Assembly (NCBI GenBank): GCA_037447655.1
Contig: JBBHKE010002292.1
Span: 370,315-434,314 of the forward strand
Direction of reading: 5' to 3'
DNA from: Zygnema cylindricum
Taxonomy: Eukaryota > Streptophyta > Zygnematophyceae > Zygnematales > Zygnemataceae
Length of the DNA: 64,000 bases
The notes under the pieces are model-generated. The model searched no databases. It saw nothing but the letters and a program-made list of their open reading frames with translations, and was not told the origin of the DNA. The position numbers and the translations under genes are program-made. Shown here piece by piece: positions 49,040 through 60,765 of this stretch; position 1 is the first letter of the stretch; every line of letters begins with the position of its first letter.

Positions 49040-52000
49040 ACGGTTTTGGGGAATAGTGAGTGGACGGGTCAGGCGTCCATCAAGTCTTGGGATCCCTCCA
49101 GGGTTTACGGAAAGCAGATTCACCAGAGATGCAGATCCACCTTCTACGGAAGAGACAAAGGAAGGGAGGTGGTGGACAAACAAAAGGAGAAGGAGACGGT
49201 CACACCAATAGGAACCGGTTTGTCGTTCATGTCACCTATTCTGAGGAACGAGGAGAATGATATCGATACCTGGGACTACAACAATATGGCGGCTAAGCAC
49301 TTCATCCTCCGCCATCTTACTCAAAGGCTTGCAGCTCCTCAATTGTAGGTAGAGAGGGCATCCGATCTTTGGGTGGCTCTCATAAAGATGTACCGAAGTG
49401 GTACGATTCAACAAAAGCACTTGGGTGATGAGAAATTAACCTTTATGTATACAAGTGGGGGAAGATGTTAGATTTTTGTAATGAGCTCGCAACACTTTTC
49501 ATTGTGTTAGAGAGTGCTGGACATGTTGAAACTAAAAAGATGAAGGTTAATTGTTTACTCATAAAATTACCAGATGAGTTCAAGATCATAGTCAACCGTG
49601 TGTAGGACTTGTCGAACTCAAGGTGGATTTGGAATTCAGTGGTATGGATGGTTCCCGTTCGGGAGAATACGATTGAGATCCGAAAGGGAGGAAAGAGTGG
49701 GCAAGCCTTGGCAGCTGGGACCGATTGGAGGAAGAATGATTCTAGGAAACCAGTCGGAAATTATCGAGGGGAGGGGCACAAAAATCAGACCGAGGAGTTC
49801 GGACCAAGGACTCCCAAAGGTTTGTGCCATTTTTGGAAGAAACCAGGGCACTATATGGCTGTGTGCACTAAGTTAACCGAGCTCCGGTTAAAGGAGGGGC
49901 AGACCGGTGGACCCCCGAGAGGAAAGAAAAAGGCCCTTGTGACACAGGTACATGAGGCTGAATTCGAGGACCAGGACGATGAACTCCTATTGGATGAGGA
50001 GTTGGAAGCGAAAAATGAGGTCGAAATTCCACGAAAGCATAAATGTGCTTTCGGTGGATTGAAACGTGAAGCAAACTAGATTGTAGATTCAGGTGCCTCC
50101 ATGCACATGTGTAAGGATAAACACTTGTTCACTAAGATAAAAAAGATTCCCACCGTAGAGATAGAGTACGGGGATGGGAGGATAGTCACTACTACTCTTG
50201 TAGGATCGGTAGATCTGAAAGTGTTAGTAGAAGGAAAGACATCCATAGTTACATTCTCCGATGTATTGTTTATTTCGGAGCTGAAGAAAAACCTCATCTC
50301 TACGTTTGTATTAGATGATAAGGGTTTTGATACTAGCACTAGGAAAGGAGTCTTTACTGCTAGTTTTGAGGAGGAAGTTTATTTTACTGCTGAAAAAGGT
50401 AGCCAAGGGATGTTTAGGCTGATTTTAAGCAATGAAAAGAAAAAACTTTATTATTCTGGTGTTCATGATATAATGTTGTGGCATAAGAGGCTTGGTCATG
50501 TGAATCTAGATAAGTTAAGAGAGATGAAAAAGATGGGAGTAGTGGAAGGAATTCAGTTCGGTGAGAGTGAAAATCTAAGTGATTGTAGTGGGTGTGCTCA
50601 AGGTAAAGCACACAAGTTAGCCTTCCCAAAAACTGCGACCTGTAAAGGAGAAAAGATTCTAGTTTTATTACACACAGATATTTGGGGGCCGGCCAGAGTG
50701 CCATCACCCCGGGGGAAGAGATTTATAATGACTATCACTGATAATTGAACTCGGTATTCCAGGGTGTATTTTTTGAAAAATAAGTCAAAGGCTCAGGAAT
50801 GTTTTAAACAATATAAAGCATGGAGTGAAAAACTCCATGAAATCTCAATCAAGAGAGTAAGGAGTGACAATGGTGGAGATTATGCCACCAACCAGTTTGA
50901 GGATTTTCTGAGTGAATATAAAGTGCAACACCAAAAGATAGTTCCTGAAAATCTTGAACATAATGGTGTAGCTGAATGATTAAATAGAACACTGAGTGAA
51001 ACTGCTTGGAGTATGCTGTCAGATAAGAAGATACGAAAGAATTTTCGGGCCGAAGCAATAAACTGTGAAAATTGTCTCAAGAATGGAGTTCTTACCTCAG
51101 CAGTAAAATGCCAAACACCGTATGAGAGATGGACTGGTCGAAAACCAGATGTTTCACACTTAAAGGTTTTCGGTAATTAAGTGTTCAGTTTAGACACAGA
51201 TCGGTCAAACTGGAAGTTAGACCCAAAAGGAAAACCAGGATATCTACTAGGATATGATGAAGATGTAAAAGGATATAGACTTTATAATCTCAAAAGAGAA
51301 GATGTTATCCTAGTGAAGCATCTAGTGGTTGTGGATAAAGGGAAATCTATAGATCCCTTTAAGCATACAAAGACAGTCAGAATCAGATTTGAGTCAGAAA
51401 ATTCTGATGACTTTGAGCTTCCTAACTATTTAGGATTTCAAGAAGATGTTGATCTTGCAGGTACGGATCAAATCGAGAAGGACCCAAATGTGGAACCTCT
51501 AGTATTAACTCCAACCGAAGCGGAAGACGTGGTGGAAATCGACCCGGAATCAAGGAATAGGGGAGAAATATTAACTGTTCGGAAGAATCTAAGAGAGCCA
51601 TCTATTTTGGCAACCGAGTTTGAGGGAGGAAGAAAAAGCAGCAAAAGACTGCAAGAGAGACAAGTTCACAATAAGGTAACCAAACTGTCTCACCCGGATG
51701 AACCTCAAACTTATAGTGAGGCAATGACTTGTCCTGAAAGAAGTCGGTGGAAGACAGCCATTAATGAGGAGATGGCCTCAATTATGGCGGTTGATATATG
51801 GGAATTGGTGGATTGCCCTCGTGATAGGAAGCTAATTGGGTGTAAATGGGTATATAAGCTGAAACTCAACCCAAATAACACCATTTAGCGCTACAAGGCT
51901 CGGATAGTGGCGAAGGGATTTACCCAAAAAGAAGGAATTGACTACGAGGAGATCTTTGCTCCAGTCGTCAGGTTTTCTTCGGTTCGGATACTTCTCAGTA

Positions 52001-53286
52001 TGGCGGCAGCAAAAGACATGGAAGTGCATCAGAAGTACATCAAGACGGCCTTCCTACATGAAGAGTTGGAAGAGGAAATTTTTAAACGACAACCCGAAGG
52101 ATTTGTGGAGCAAGGGGAGGAAAGTAAGGTATGTCGATTGATCAAATCTTTGTATGGGCTAAAACAGGCGCCACGGCAATGGAACAACAAGCTCGATGAG
52201 TTTTTTACAGGTTTGGGATATATTCGGATCAGCTCAGATCACTCCATTAATTTGTTTGAAGATGAGAAAGGAATTATTTTTATTGCAATTTATGTTGATG
52301 ATTTGCTTGTTTTAAGTAAATCTATGGATAAAATAAATAAGTCGAAAAATGATCTAAAAAGAAGATTTGAGATGATGGATATGGGAGAAGCAAGGTATAT
52401 TTTGGGAATTCAAGTAGAGAGAGACAAAGATAGAAAGATAATAAGATTAACTCAAAAGGAGGCCATTAGAAACATGTTAGAAAAATTCCAAATGGACAAG
52501 GCTAATAGTTGTACCACTCCTATGGAATTAAATAAGGGAAGTGAGGGGAGTGTGGAAAAGGGAGTTAAAATCTTAGATGATGAGGTAGGCGCGGAAGAGA
52601 AAACATTTATGCAGACCATCCCTTATAGACAAGTAGTGCGTAGCCTAATATTTTTCATGAATTGTACCCGTCCGGACATAGCCGCAGCTGTATGAGTACT
52701 AAATAGGAGTCTGAATGCTCCCACTAAGAAAGATTGGGAGGCAGCTAAGAGAGTCCTTAGATATCTCATAGGGACTAGGGATCTATGGTTGCATTTGGGT
52801 GGGAAAAATAATGGCATCACCACTTGGAGTGATGCCAGCTATGGGGATGTTCTTATGAGGAGATGCAAGTCTGGATATGTATTGTATGTGGGTGATGGGG
52901 CTTGTTGCTGGAGCAGCAAACACCAAAAGGTCATTGCTCAGTCCACCAATGAGGCTGAGTACTTGGCTTCTTGCTCTGCTGTAAAAGAATTATTGTGGGT
53001 CAAGTCTTTGCTTGGTGAGCTTGGTCATCTTAAGAGTGGTGTCCAAAAAGTGTTTTGTGATAATCAGGCAGCCATTGCCATTTCTGCCAATCGTTAACAT
53101 CACTTTAAAGCCAAACACATGGATATCAGACTTAGCTTTGTTAATGAGAAAGTAGAAAACAAGAAAATTAGTTTGAAGTATGAACCAGATAGTGAAATGG
53201 TAGCAGATATGATGACCAAACCTGTGCCTTCCCCTAAACTAATTTTGTGCAGGGAGAAGTGTGGTTTTCAAATAAAGAGTGACTAG
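49040..53286 (+). pseudogene. Decayed Ty1/copia gag-pol
   Basis: Domains run in copia order: gag with a damaged knuckle (CHFWKKPGHYMAVC, second Cys lost); protease VDSGAS at about 50083; integrase with HKRLGH, CSGC and D-D-E residues in HTDIWGP, RSDNGG and GVAE; reverse transcriptase with YVDDLLV at about 52290; RNase H with SDAS, NEAEY and CDNQAA. In-frame stops lie at 50746 (TGA), 50977 (TGA), 51178 (TAA), 51886 (TAG), 52693 (TGA) and 53095 (TAA). The gag part is frameshifted. The first RT aspartate is replaced by tyrosine (QKYIKTAFL). It cannot move by itself. Sequence style is close to plant copia elements as I recall them. Confidence 0.93.
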
Positions 53287-53287
53287 A

Positions 53288-53420
53288 AAATAATGGGAGT
53301 GTAGAAATTAAAGGTTATTTTAGTATTTTCTAGGTTTTGTAAAATGCAAAAAACAAGCAGAGGCATTCTGCCTCTAACTCCATTCTCCAGCTCCCACACT
53401 TGACGCAGTCACTGAAAGTT
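53288..53420 (+). mobile_element. Probable polypurine tract and start of the copia 3' LTR
   Basis: Directly after the pol stop, AAAATAATGGGAG is followed by TGTAGAAATTAAAGG (from 53300). This is how a copia polypurine tract and 3' LTR usually join. The LTR's right end and a matching 5' LTR were not found, so its length is unknown. Confidence 0.5.
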
Positions 53421-54135
53421 GGAGAGGGAGATAGAGCCATGGCCGCCTATGTTATCCAGACGGGGACAAACATGAGATTGGTAGATTTACCGAAATAGAA
53501 ATTGACGGACCCGGGAATTTGAACCTGGTACCTGTTGTCCATCAAAGCCGGCGGTAGCTGGTAGCCTTTGCTAATTAGTTTAAGATCAAGGTTATACCAT
53601 ATGGGGTTTGATAATTATATAAATACTAACACGTAGGCTATTTTATTTAACGGGATATTTGGACATAGATACAGTTTGTGTTGTACGGCGTACGGAACAT
53701 CCGAAACGGATACCATGCACATTGTTTCCAAGGCTAAACATAAATCGCGCAAGTATTTTGACGGCTACGATTGAAATTCGGTTTAATCAGACGGCCGCGA
53801 AGCATGCCGAGATCGCGGAATAGGTTTTCGGCGGTTTTCGGTCAATGTTACATCGATTGACACGTGGCACAACCATATTGGATTACGACATCTCAGAGAA
53901 TTACGAGAACGAATCCAAAAATGACATGTGTCGACTTGTTGGCCATGTCGTACAATGGTCGTACAGAAAGTACACCGAAAGTACACCGACACCTGTACCT
54001 TTCTTTACAACACAGTATTATGATGGTGCCGTACTTCAGTAGATAGAGTTTTAGAGAGAGATAGGACTTAGAAAAATTTGATAGATTGGACTCTCTCTCT
54101 CAGAGAGCTTTTGTACAAAAGGTCAACTTTGACCC
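53421..54135. other. Region between the copia 3' end and the right direct repeat
   Basis: No gene seen. On the minus strand at 53570-53505, a B-box-like GGTTCAAATTC and an A-box-like TAGCAAAGG lie about 48 bp apart, but no cloverleaf forms. The rest is unassigned; part may be LTR. Confidence 0.35.
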
Positions 54136-54350
54136 TCCATAACTTACTGCTCAGGGGAGAAAATTCAGAGATTCTTTTTGCTATAGACTCAGGGGAGTCT
54201 TGCCTTCACAGGGGTGAAGGTGGTCAGAGTTTTGTTTGCCACGGTGGCAGTTATTCTTGCTGAAACACAATGGGGTCAGGGTTATCCTAGAGGCTTCGTG
54301 TGAGCTGCCTACTTTGAGGACCTATGGAGGTCTCAAAGTTAAATGTCGCG
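54136..54350 (+). repeat. ~220-bp direct repeat, right copy
   Basis: It is the counterpart of 48744-48970 and starts ATAACTTACTGCTCA. At about 54350 it changes abruptly into the right half of a PIF-like element, which suggests insertion into, or recombination with, that element. Confidence 0.6.
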
Positions 54351-54599
54351 GCTCAATTTTTTCTGTAATTGGTGACGTACCTCGCGAGGTAAATCACCAA
54401 CTTGAAAAGTTTTCGAAGAGAATGCTTCGCGAAAAAATATCCAACGGTCAATGTTAACTCCCAGACTTTTGGAGAATATTGGCAAGATTCTCTGTAATAT
54501 TGTTTTCCTATTAAAACCAAAAGAAGAGGTACAACGTAGTACGAAGAGGTCTAAATTTTTATAAACAACCTCACTTTTCGTTTAATGGAACTTTACCCT
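54351..54599. mobile_element. Right half of a PIF-like element
   Basis: It contains a palindrome around ACCTCGCGAGGT (about 54380). It ends AACCTCACTTTTCGTTTAATGG then AACTTTACCC, followed by TTA, matching the right end of 3798-4530. The left half is missing, replaced by the direct repeat. Confidence 0.55.
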
Positions 54600-54602
54600 T
54601 AG

Positions 54603-54666
54603 TGTTAATAACACTAATTTTTTTTTTACGCTATTTATTTTTTTACTCTTATAGCAATTGACGGTG
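54603..54666. mobile_element. TA-family right-end fragment
   Basis: The sequence AGTGTTAATAACACTAATTT through ATAGCAATTGACGGTG, followed by TA, matches the right end of the ~500-bp class. The left part is missing. Confidence 0.5.
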
Positions 54667-54673
54667 TACTGTA

Positions 54674-55211
54674 CACCGCGAATCGTTATTAGTGTTAAAA
54701 ACTCTAATTTGGGTTGTTAAAATTTTGTTTTATTTTTTCAAATAGGATACATCATTTTAATTTTTCCTTGATGTTAATTAAGGTAACGTACAAGAAAGCG
54801 TAAAGCCCGAAAGTACAACAAAATCTAAATAGTGTGGTGTATGGTTGATGTTTGACCTTTCATAAATGTACCTTTTCAAGTGAAAATTTAGAAAAAATGA
54901 ATTAAATCAGACGAGCAGGCATAGGAACGTGCGCTCAGAAAAACGAGATTAGTATAACACGTACATTAGTATGGCATGTACGGATATTTTAAATTCGCAA
55001 CGGCGTACGATTTCTTATAATTTGTACGAATACATATATTAATGTTTATAATCGTACGGCGAATATTCCATTTTTGTTGTTCCCAAATTAGCATTAATGT
55101 CGAAATTAGAATACACATTTTAAAAAAAAAAATCAAATTCTTAATTAGCATCAGGTACGGTAATTTTTTTTCAACACTATTTAAACTTGACACTTATAAC
55201 GATTCGCGGTG
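54674..55211. mobile_element. TA-family element, 538-bp class
   Basis: It runs from CACCGCGAATCGTTATTAG to ATAACGATTCGCGGTG, with TA at 54672-54673 and 55212-55213. It is colinear with 8004-8541 in inverted orientation. Confidence 0.9.
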
Positions 55212-56136
55212 TACCGCCAATCTGTTAGGAAGTTGATAGCCTATTCCCACCGGAAAGAAATTCACTTCCGCAACAGACAGACGTTCGAATAATATACGGC
55301 TTTCTGAGCACCGACTTCATGGATTTCGGAAGTTTTCGGAAAACCATACATACGAACTTCCTCAAAATATTGTCGGATATAAAAGTAGGGTAAAAGTTGC
55401 GTCTTTCTGTGTCACAGGCCAACGGTAACCCGAAAAGCTGACGCAGGAAAAAAACATCCGAACGGCTGCTTCATTGTACTCGCCTGGAAAAGCTGCAAGA
55501 CTTTTGAACCACTGTTGTCGTCCTTCTAACATTCATTGTCTCCATCTCTCTTCGTCCTCTCCCTCCTCTTGATCTTCTCTCTCTCTTCTCTCTCTCTCAT
55601 TCTCTCTCTCTCTTGTCTCTCTCTCCTCTCCCTCCTCTCCCTCCCTCTCCTCCCCCTTCCTCCCCGCCCTTCCGTTATTCAAAATCGGATGCTCTGCGAT
55701 TGTCGATAACATAACTTCTCTCCTTGTCGGACTTGCGATAAGTTTTACGTATCTCTTAGTTTTCATTTAATTATCATTTTTTTGTTGTTTCTCACTTTTT
55801 TGTTAATTTGTTTTTTTACCTTTTTAGAAAAATTATTTATATTTTTGTTTATTTATTTTTAGAGTCGTCATCGTCCACTTATTGGATATCGAAGTTACGT
55901 GCCAAAGTTTTGGCGTGAACAAGACCCTTTTTCCGATGAGTTTTCGGAAAATCATCGGAATGGGCAAAATGTTACATATGCTCCGGTGGGCATAGGCTAT
56001 GAGACAATGTGACGGTTCAATAAGCATCGGTTCGATGTAAGAAATGGCTAAAGCAAAAGGTGAGAATTAATCACATTAACGGACGGTGGAGATCGCTTTA
56101 CCACATTTGTTCGATCGAGCCACTGCCGAAGATCTA
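55212..56136. other. Intergenic stretch with a CT-rich tract
   Basis: A polypyrimidine tract of TCTCTC/CCTCTCC words occupies about 55545-55665. No gene is supported; a minus-strand 77-codon ORF over the tract is low-complexity. Confidence 0.5.
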
Positions 56137-56678
56137 CACCGCGAATTGTTATTAGTGTCAATGTCACTAATTTGGTTTCTTAAAATTTTGATTATTTTCC
56201 TCAAATAGGATACATGATTTTAATTTTTCTTTGACGTTAATTAAGGTAGCGTACAAAATAGCGTAGAGAACGAAAGTACAATAAGATCTAAATAGTATGG
56301 TGTACGGTTGATGTCAGACCGTACAAAAATGTACCTTTTCAAGTGAAAGCTTTACAATAAATGAATTAAATCAGACGCTCATGCATAGGAACGTGCGCTC
56401 AAAAAAACGTGATTAGTCTGACATGTAAATTAGTATGGCATGTACGGATATTTTTAATTCGCCACTGCGTACGATTTCTAATATTTTGTACGGATACATA
56501 TATTAATGTATATAATCGTATGGTGAAAATTCCATTTTCGCTGTTCCCAAATTAGCATTAACGTCGAAATTAGAATACTCCTTTTAAAAAAAAAAAAATC
56601 AAATTCTTAATTAGCATCAAGTACGGTAAATTTTCTTAAACACTATTTAAACTTTGACACTAATAACGATTCGCTGTG
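56137..56678. mobile_element. TA-family element, ~540-bp class
   Basis: It runs from CACCGCGAATTGTTATTAG to CTAATAACGATTCGCTGTG, with TA at 56135-56136 and 56679-56680. It has the same orientation as 54674-55211, with which it is colinear. Confidence 0.88.
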
Positions 56679-57007
56679 TACTGTTCGACTATCTTGTTTC
56701 ACACACTATATTTTGTCCGTAAATCTCCCGATTGTTTTAAAAGTCAAAACCTTCCACAGTCGGCCGACGAACCTTTCGACGTGCGTCCCATTTCACCGAC
56801 TGACTTGGCGGCGAGATTCACCCTATTTGAGAAGTGGACCTTTTGGCCGACTAAGCCTCTGACACCTGTCCACTCCTTAACTTCTGTGTCAAGTTTACAT
56901 TACAGTACTGTACTATACTTTCAGTATAAGTAGAAAAACAGCCTAGAGTGTGCCTAAATAAAACGATTGTGCGCCTAGTACCTCCCTCCTGAATCTGAGC
57001 GTAACTA

Positions 57008-57040
57008 CACCGCGCATCGTTATTAGTGTCAAAGTTTAGA
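57008..57040. mobile_element. 33-bp left-end stub of a TA-family element
   Basis: CACCGCGCATCGTTATTAG runs on to GTTTAGA and then stops abruptly at the next element. The upstream flank (from about 56900) also precedes the element at 63729, so both descend from one insertion. Confidence 0.6.
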
Positions 57041-57042
57041 TG

Positions 57043-57537
57043 CACCGCCAATCGCTATTGGAGTATATAACGCCAATTCGGTGCCCTTTTTTCAAAAAAA
57101 AAAACGCGAAATACAATCCATAATTCTATTTTTTCCATTATTCTAATTAGGTTTTTCTTTCAATTAGCGTTAGTAATGAAAGTACACTGTGATAGAAATA
57201 GTGTGGCGTACGGACAGGATATTTCTGTACAAATGGTACTTTTTGAATTTCAAAGGCATAAAAAGACACTTAACATTATTGCGCACACATGTGAACGTGC
57301 ACTGGAAGAAAGAGATGCAATCTCGTCGACAAAAATCACGTTCTCATGTGTTCGTCCGTCGACAGTGTGAACAGCGCGAAGGCGTACGAATTGTCAGATT
57401 ATGTACAAATACACATACTACTGTAGACATCGACAGGGCGGGTATTTATTATTAAGGACAACTCAAATTACAGTTAGGGATTAATTAGTATATATAATAC
57501 GCTATTTATTCCTCTACTCTAATAGCGGCTGACTGTG
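57043..57537. mobile_element. TA-family element, ~500-bp class
   Basis: It starts CACCGCCAATCGCTATTGG and ends CTAATAGCGGCTGACTGTG, followed by TA (57538-57539). The left TA is replaced by TG. The ends are more diverged than in other copies, so this is an older insertion or one with damaged ends. Confidence 0.7.
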
Positions 57538-58063
57538 TAGCGTCAATTTAATGTACGGTGTCTTTTTTGTACTTTTTGTTTTCGTCCAATCAATTTCGTT
57601 CAACGATTTTGTACTTTGAAGCATGGCGTTCTGAGTTTTTATTAGTACGGCAGTTTTACTTCCATAGTTAGGGTTACGTTGACTTAGGATTTTAGAGTTT
57701 TGCTTTTTTAAAGCGCGGATGCCATGGAAGTCACATAGTTACATTTTCACATGTGTCAGACGCTAAGTCCCTCATGTTAAGTATGCCAAGTGGCGAATTC
57801 TCGAGGATTATAGTCTTACGATGGATCCTTTTTCTCGTTTTCTTCATTTCTCTTTCACCTTTGGCACGCGGAATTGACATATTTTCGCCCTAGTTTTCTC
57901 TCTCTCTGTCTTTATCTACATATTGAATGTTGTTGTGGCTGTAAAAATATTGAATGAAGAAACTGTTTGAATCAAACATAACAATTTGTAAAGCTAACTT
58001 CGCCTACTATCAGTTCAGTGATCGTTTTACATGTGAAAACATTAAATTTGTAAATGTTAACTA
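57538..58063. other. Intergenic, no supported feature
   Basis: AT-rich sequence with a short TCTC tract near 57900. Nothing further is recognised. Confidence 0.3.
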
Positions 58064-58241
58064 TGCCGCCCATCGATATTAGCGTTAAGTATTTATTCGT
58101 GTTAAGGCGAGATTAGAGTAAATAATACTACTAGGCAGATTGTCATCCAAGTCCGTAAATAGTGTTGTTAACACTATTATGTGATTTTTTGGCGAAAAAG
58201 TCGTGACCGAATTAGTGTAATTAACTCTAAACGATGGGTGG
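58064..58241. mobile_element. TA-family MITE, ~180-bp, diverged
   Basis: It starts TGCCGCCCATCGATATTAGCG after TA and ends AACGATGGGTGG before TA (58242-58243). Internal blocks (GTCCGTAAATAGTGTTGTTAA) match 18041-18237. Confidence 0.75.
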
Positions 58242-58583
58242 TATAGTTGTACATAAGTTAAACACCTTTGCCATAATTTCCTCTTAAAAACACGCATGCT
58301 CATATCGTCGGGGAATAACGTAATTTTTTATTTTTTATCTTAAGGAGTTTTTTTTTTGTTTGTTTATTTTGTATCACTTTTCGGCGTTGGGTTGTGAATT
58401 CAAATTTAGTATGTTCAAGCATACATCAAATTTGAAGCGTAACTTTATTGAAGTTTACTATAGAATTTGGAGTGGTATACCAAATTGTATGTTTACATGT
58501 ACTACACAGTTTGTAGTGTGGTGGATATATGTTCTAATGCGGTTTGGTCAACTTGGAATGGACTGCATGAACTTACGCTGAAA

Positions 58584-58635
58584 GATGTGACATGTGACAT
58601 GTGGAATGTGAAATGTGAAATGTGAAATGTGAAAC
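58584..58635. repeat. Nine-base tandem repeat ATGTGAA(A)
   Basis: GTGACATGTGACATGTGGAATGTG leads into three copies of AAATGTG. It is a short degenerate tandem run with no coding role evident. Confidence 0.8.
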
Positions 58636-58699
58636 TTCGAATGTAGAACACGGAGTATGTTTAAGTGTAATATATCTTATGACAAGTATTTAACAATAA

Positions 58700-58885
58700 A
58701 TATTGATTGTTAAGAGCAAATGCCTATACCATTGATTGTGCCGGTTGTTTATGTGTTGGTTTTTGTTGCACTGTGTTTTTGTTTAGTTTGCTTCCCTCCA
58801 CGTTCGGTTTTTTCAGTTTCGTCTATGCTGTCCACTTTTTTTTTGTTACCATGTACTCAAATGGTTTACCATCCTACTTTTTTAA
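58700..58885 (+). repeat. T-rich block shared with 5700-5830
   Basis: A T/G-rich stretch ends in ACTCAAATGGTTTACCATC, also present at 5788-5812. In both places it follows or accompanies T-rich sequence and precedes a TTAA element, immediately here and 220 bp away at the other locus. It may be a LINE 3' end. Confidence 0.4.
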
Positions 58886-59833
58886 GGCACTTTCGCATGT
58901 AACCGAAACTTTAGTCTTGTAACTTTGTTTTTAGCAAAGACTCTCCGTACTACTTTAAAAGCATTCCTATGTAAAGAAATGAAATCGTTACTTTAGATTG
59001 TGACAGATGTAGACGTGGGTGTCATTTGTGACGGATGTCGACGACTACAAAACTCGCGAGAATTGACGACGTTTACAAAATAGCGACGGTTGTAAACGTC
59101 TAACTACTTGTGACATTTTGTGACATTTTAACGTCACGCTCAGATTATGACAGCGTCGACGTCACAAATTCTAAAACTTCCGCCATGGTTTCTTAATTTT
59201 GTTTTGAAGTCTTTTCTCACTATACTTGCCATCAAAATACGTCCAAAAATAGTAAAAAGAAATCGTTTTTAGAGATCTTTCATTTGATACCATTAATGAC
59301 GTTTTTCATTGGAAGAATTGTGAAATAGACGCGGTAGTGGGAGAGGGAGAGAGAGAGGCGCTTTCACAGATTTCACTTTTGCGAAATGGCGTCCGTTGGT
59401 CGAGACCCCCTCCACGGCCCCCGTATGGAAAAAAGCGCACGGAAAAAAGTCACAAGCATGCTAGAAGCGTGCAGTGGGTTTTTTTTTTGTTGGTACTCTA
59501 CGCACAAAAGTTGTCAAAAACTTTCGGCACGTGCAACAACATTTGCCTATTCGCTCGCCTCAAGGAACTTTATTCAAAATCACCTCGCGAGGTGATTTTA
59601 TACAAAGTTTGAAGATGAGCTGGAAGGTTGCGAAAGTGGGACAAAATGTGTTAGACAACAAAGTGTATTGAGCTAAACGACAAACTGCAACACATATAAA
59701 GTTTCAAGGTAACGCAGCTTGTACGGTGGTAATTTCAACTTTTTGGTACGGCTGCGGATTTTCTCGTTTTGTTCGAAGTCATAGAGGAAAACGATAGAAA
59801 ACAACTGTAACTTTAACATATGCGAAAGTGCCC
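58886..59833. mobile_element. TTAA-duplicating DNA transposon, copy 2 (inverted)
   Basis: Ends are GGCACTTTCGCATGTAA and ACATATGCGAAAGTGCC, flanked by TTAA at 58882-58885 and 59834-59837. It is homologous in inverse orientation to 6038-7214 minus its nested MITE. The perfect palindrome AATCACCTCGCGAGGTGATT is conserved at 59578-59597. No transposase is seen. Confidence 0.82.
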
Positions 59834-59884
59834 TTAATATTCATATTTTTGCTACTATTATGAGTTGTATTAGCAAGTTCTAAA

Positions 59885-60530
59885 AAACCATAAAAACCCC
59901 TAATATACTCTCAAACCCAAAACCCTAAAAACCATACACACCCTAATAACTAGTGTTGTGTATCGGTAAGGATTTGCCAATAACCGATATGGGACTTTTT
60001 TCGGGTAGCCGATAATCGATATATCGGTACGGAGATATATGTACGAACCGTACAGATAAAAGTACGGCAAATCATAAACGTAAATCATAAACAAAAACAA
60101 ACTTTTTGAGGTGCCTACCAATCAGATCATTTGTACAGGCCGAAAGTACAGTAGCCGGCATAAGATATGTACGGCTTTAGTACGGCTCCAGATATAAAGA
60201 TGTACCTTTCACATCCGACGTTATGGCTTGTCCCTTTCTTCCTTGGGATCCACTGGAAACCTGCCACGTGTACTACGGACAAAAAGTACATAAAGTACAA
60301 ATATATCGGTAGCTCTAACCGTTCGATAACCGATAACTATCGGTATCGGTGTTATCGCGATAACGTTTTCACCGATACACAACACTACTAATAACCCTAA
60401 AAAACCCTTAAAACCCCCAAAAGCCATACAAAACCCTAAAACACCCTAAAACGGCCTGAAGAACTCTAAAACCCTAACACCCTAATGCCATTAAAAACAC
60501 TAAAAACCCTATAAACTTTATAATCCCAAT
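59885..60530. repeat. Degenerate CCCTAAA-type telomere-like array, split by a hAT element
   Basis: Words such as AAACCCTAAAA, ACACCCTAAAAC and AACCCTAACACCCTAATG fill 59885-59950 and 60388-60530. The plant/green-alga telomere unit is CCCTAAA. Copies here are irregular, so this is an old interstitial tract or a CCCTAA-like simple repeat. Confidence 0.55.
59951..60387. mobile_element. Non-autonomous hAT-like element, copy 3
   Basis: Ends are TAGTGTTGTGTATCGGT and ACCGATACACAACACTA. The exact 8-bp duplication CTAATAAC flanks it (59943-59950, 60388-60395). It is the same family as 254-713 and 8973-9594, but shorter. Confidence 0.9.
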
Positions 60531-60564
60531 ATTATTAGTAGATTCATACAAATCCTTAAAAGTA

Positions 60565-60763
60565 CACCTTGAATCGTTATTAGACTATAGAAATTATTAG
60601 AGTAAAGAAAAAATTAGTATCATTCATTCAAATATAGTGTTAGGGGACGTGGCAGATTATGGTCCACGTCCTTAAATAGTGTAATATATTATATTTAAGG
60701 TATCAATGTCAAAATTTTGGGGTGCCGATATAGAATAAACAAGAATAATAACGATTCACAGTG
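60565..60763. mobile_element. TA-family MITE, ~199-bp class
   Basis: It starts CACCTTGAATCGTTATTAGAC after TA (60563-60564) and ends AATAACGATTCACAGTG before TA (60764-60765). Its last 60 bp, including CAAAATTTTGGGGTGCCGATA, also form the end of the copy at 63610. Confidence 0.8.
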
Positions 60764-60765
60764 TA

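Noticed and set aside
50746-53097. In-frame stops in the copia pol as evidence of an altered genetic code
   Set aside because: All three stop codons occur, at positions where different residues are expected, and the RT aspartate is also lost. The two host genes use TGA as their stop. Ordinary decay explains this.
53505-53570. Possible tRNA or tRNA-derived SINE on the minus strand
   Set aside because: A- and B-box-like words exist, but the T-stem has mismatches and no acceptor stem pairs.
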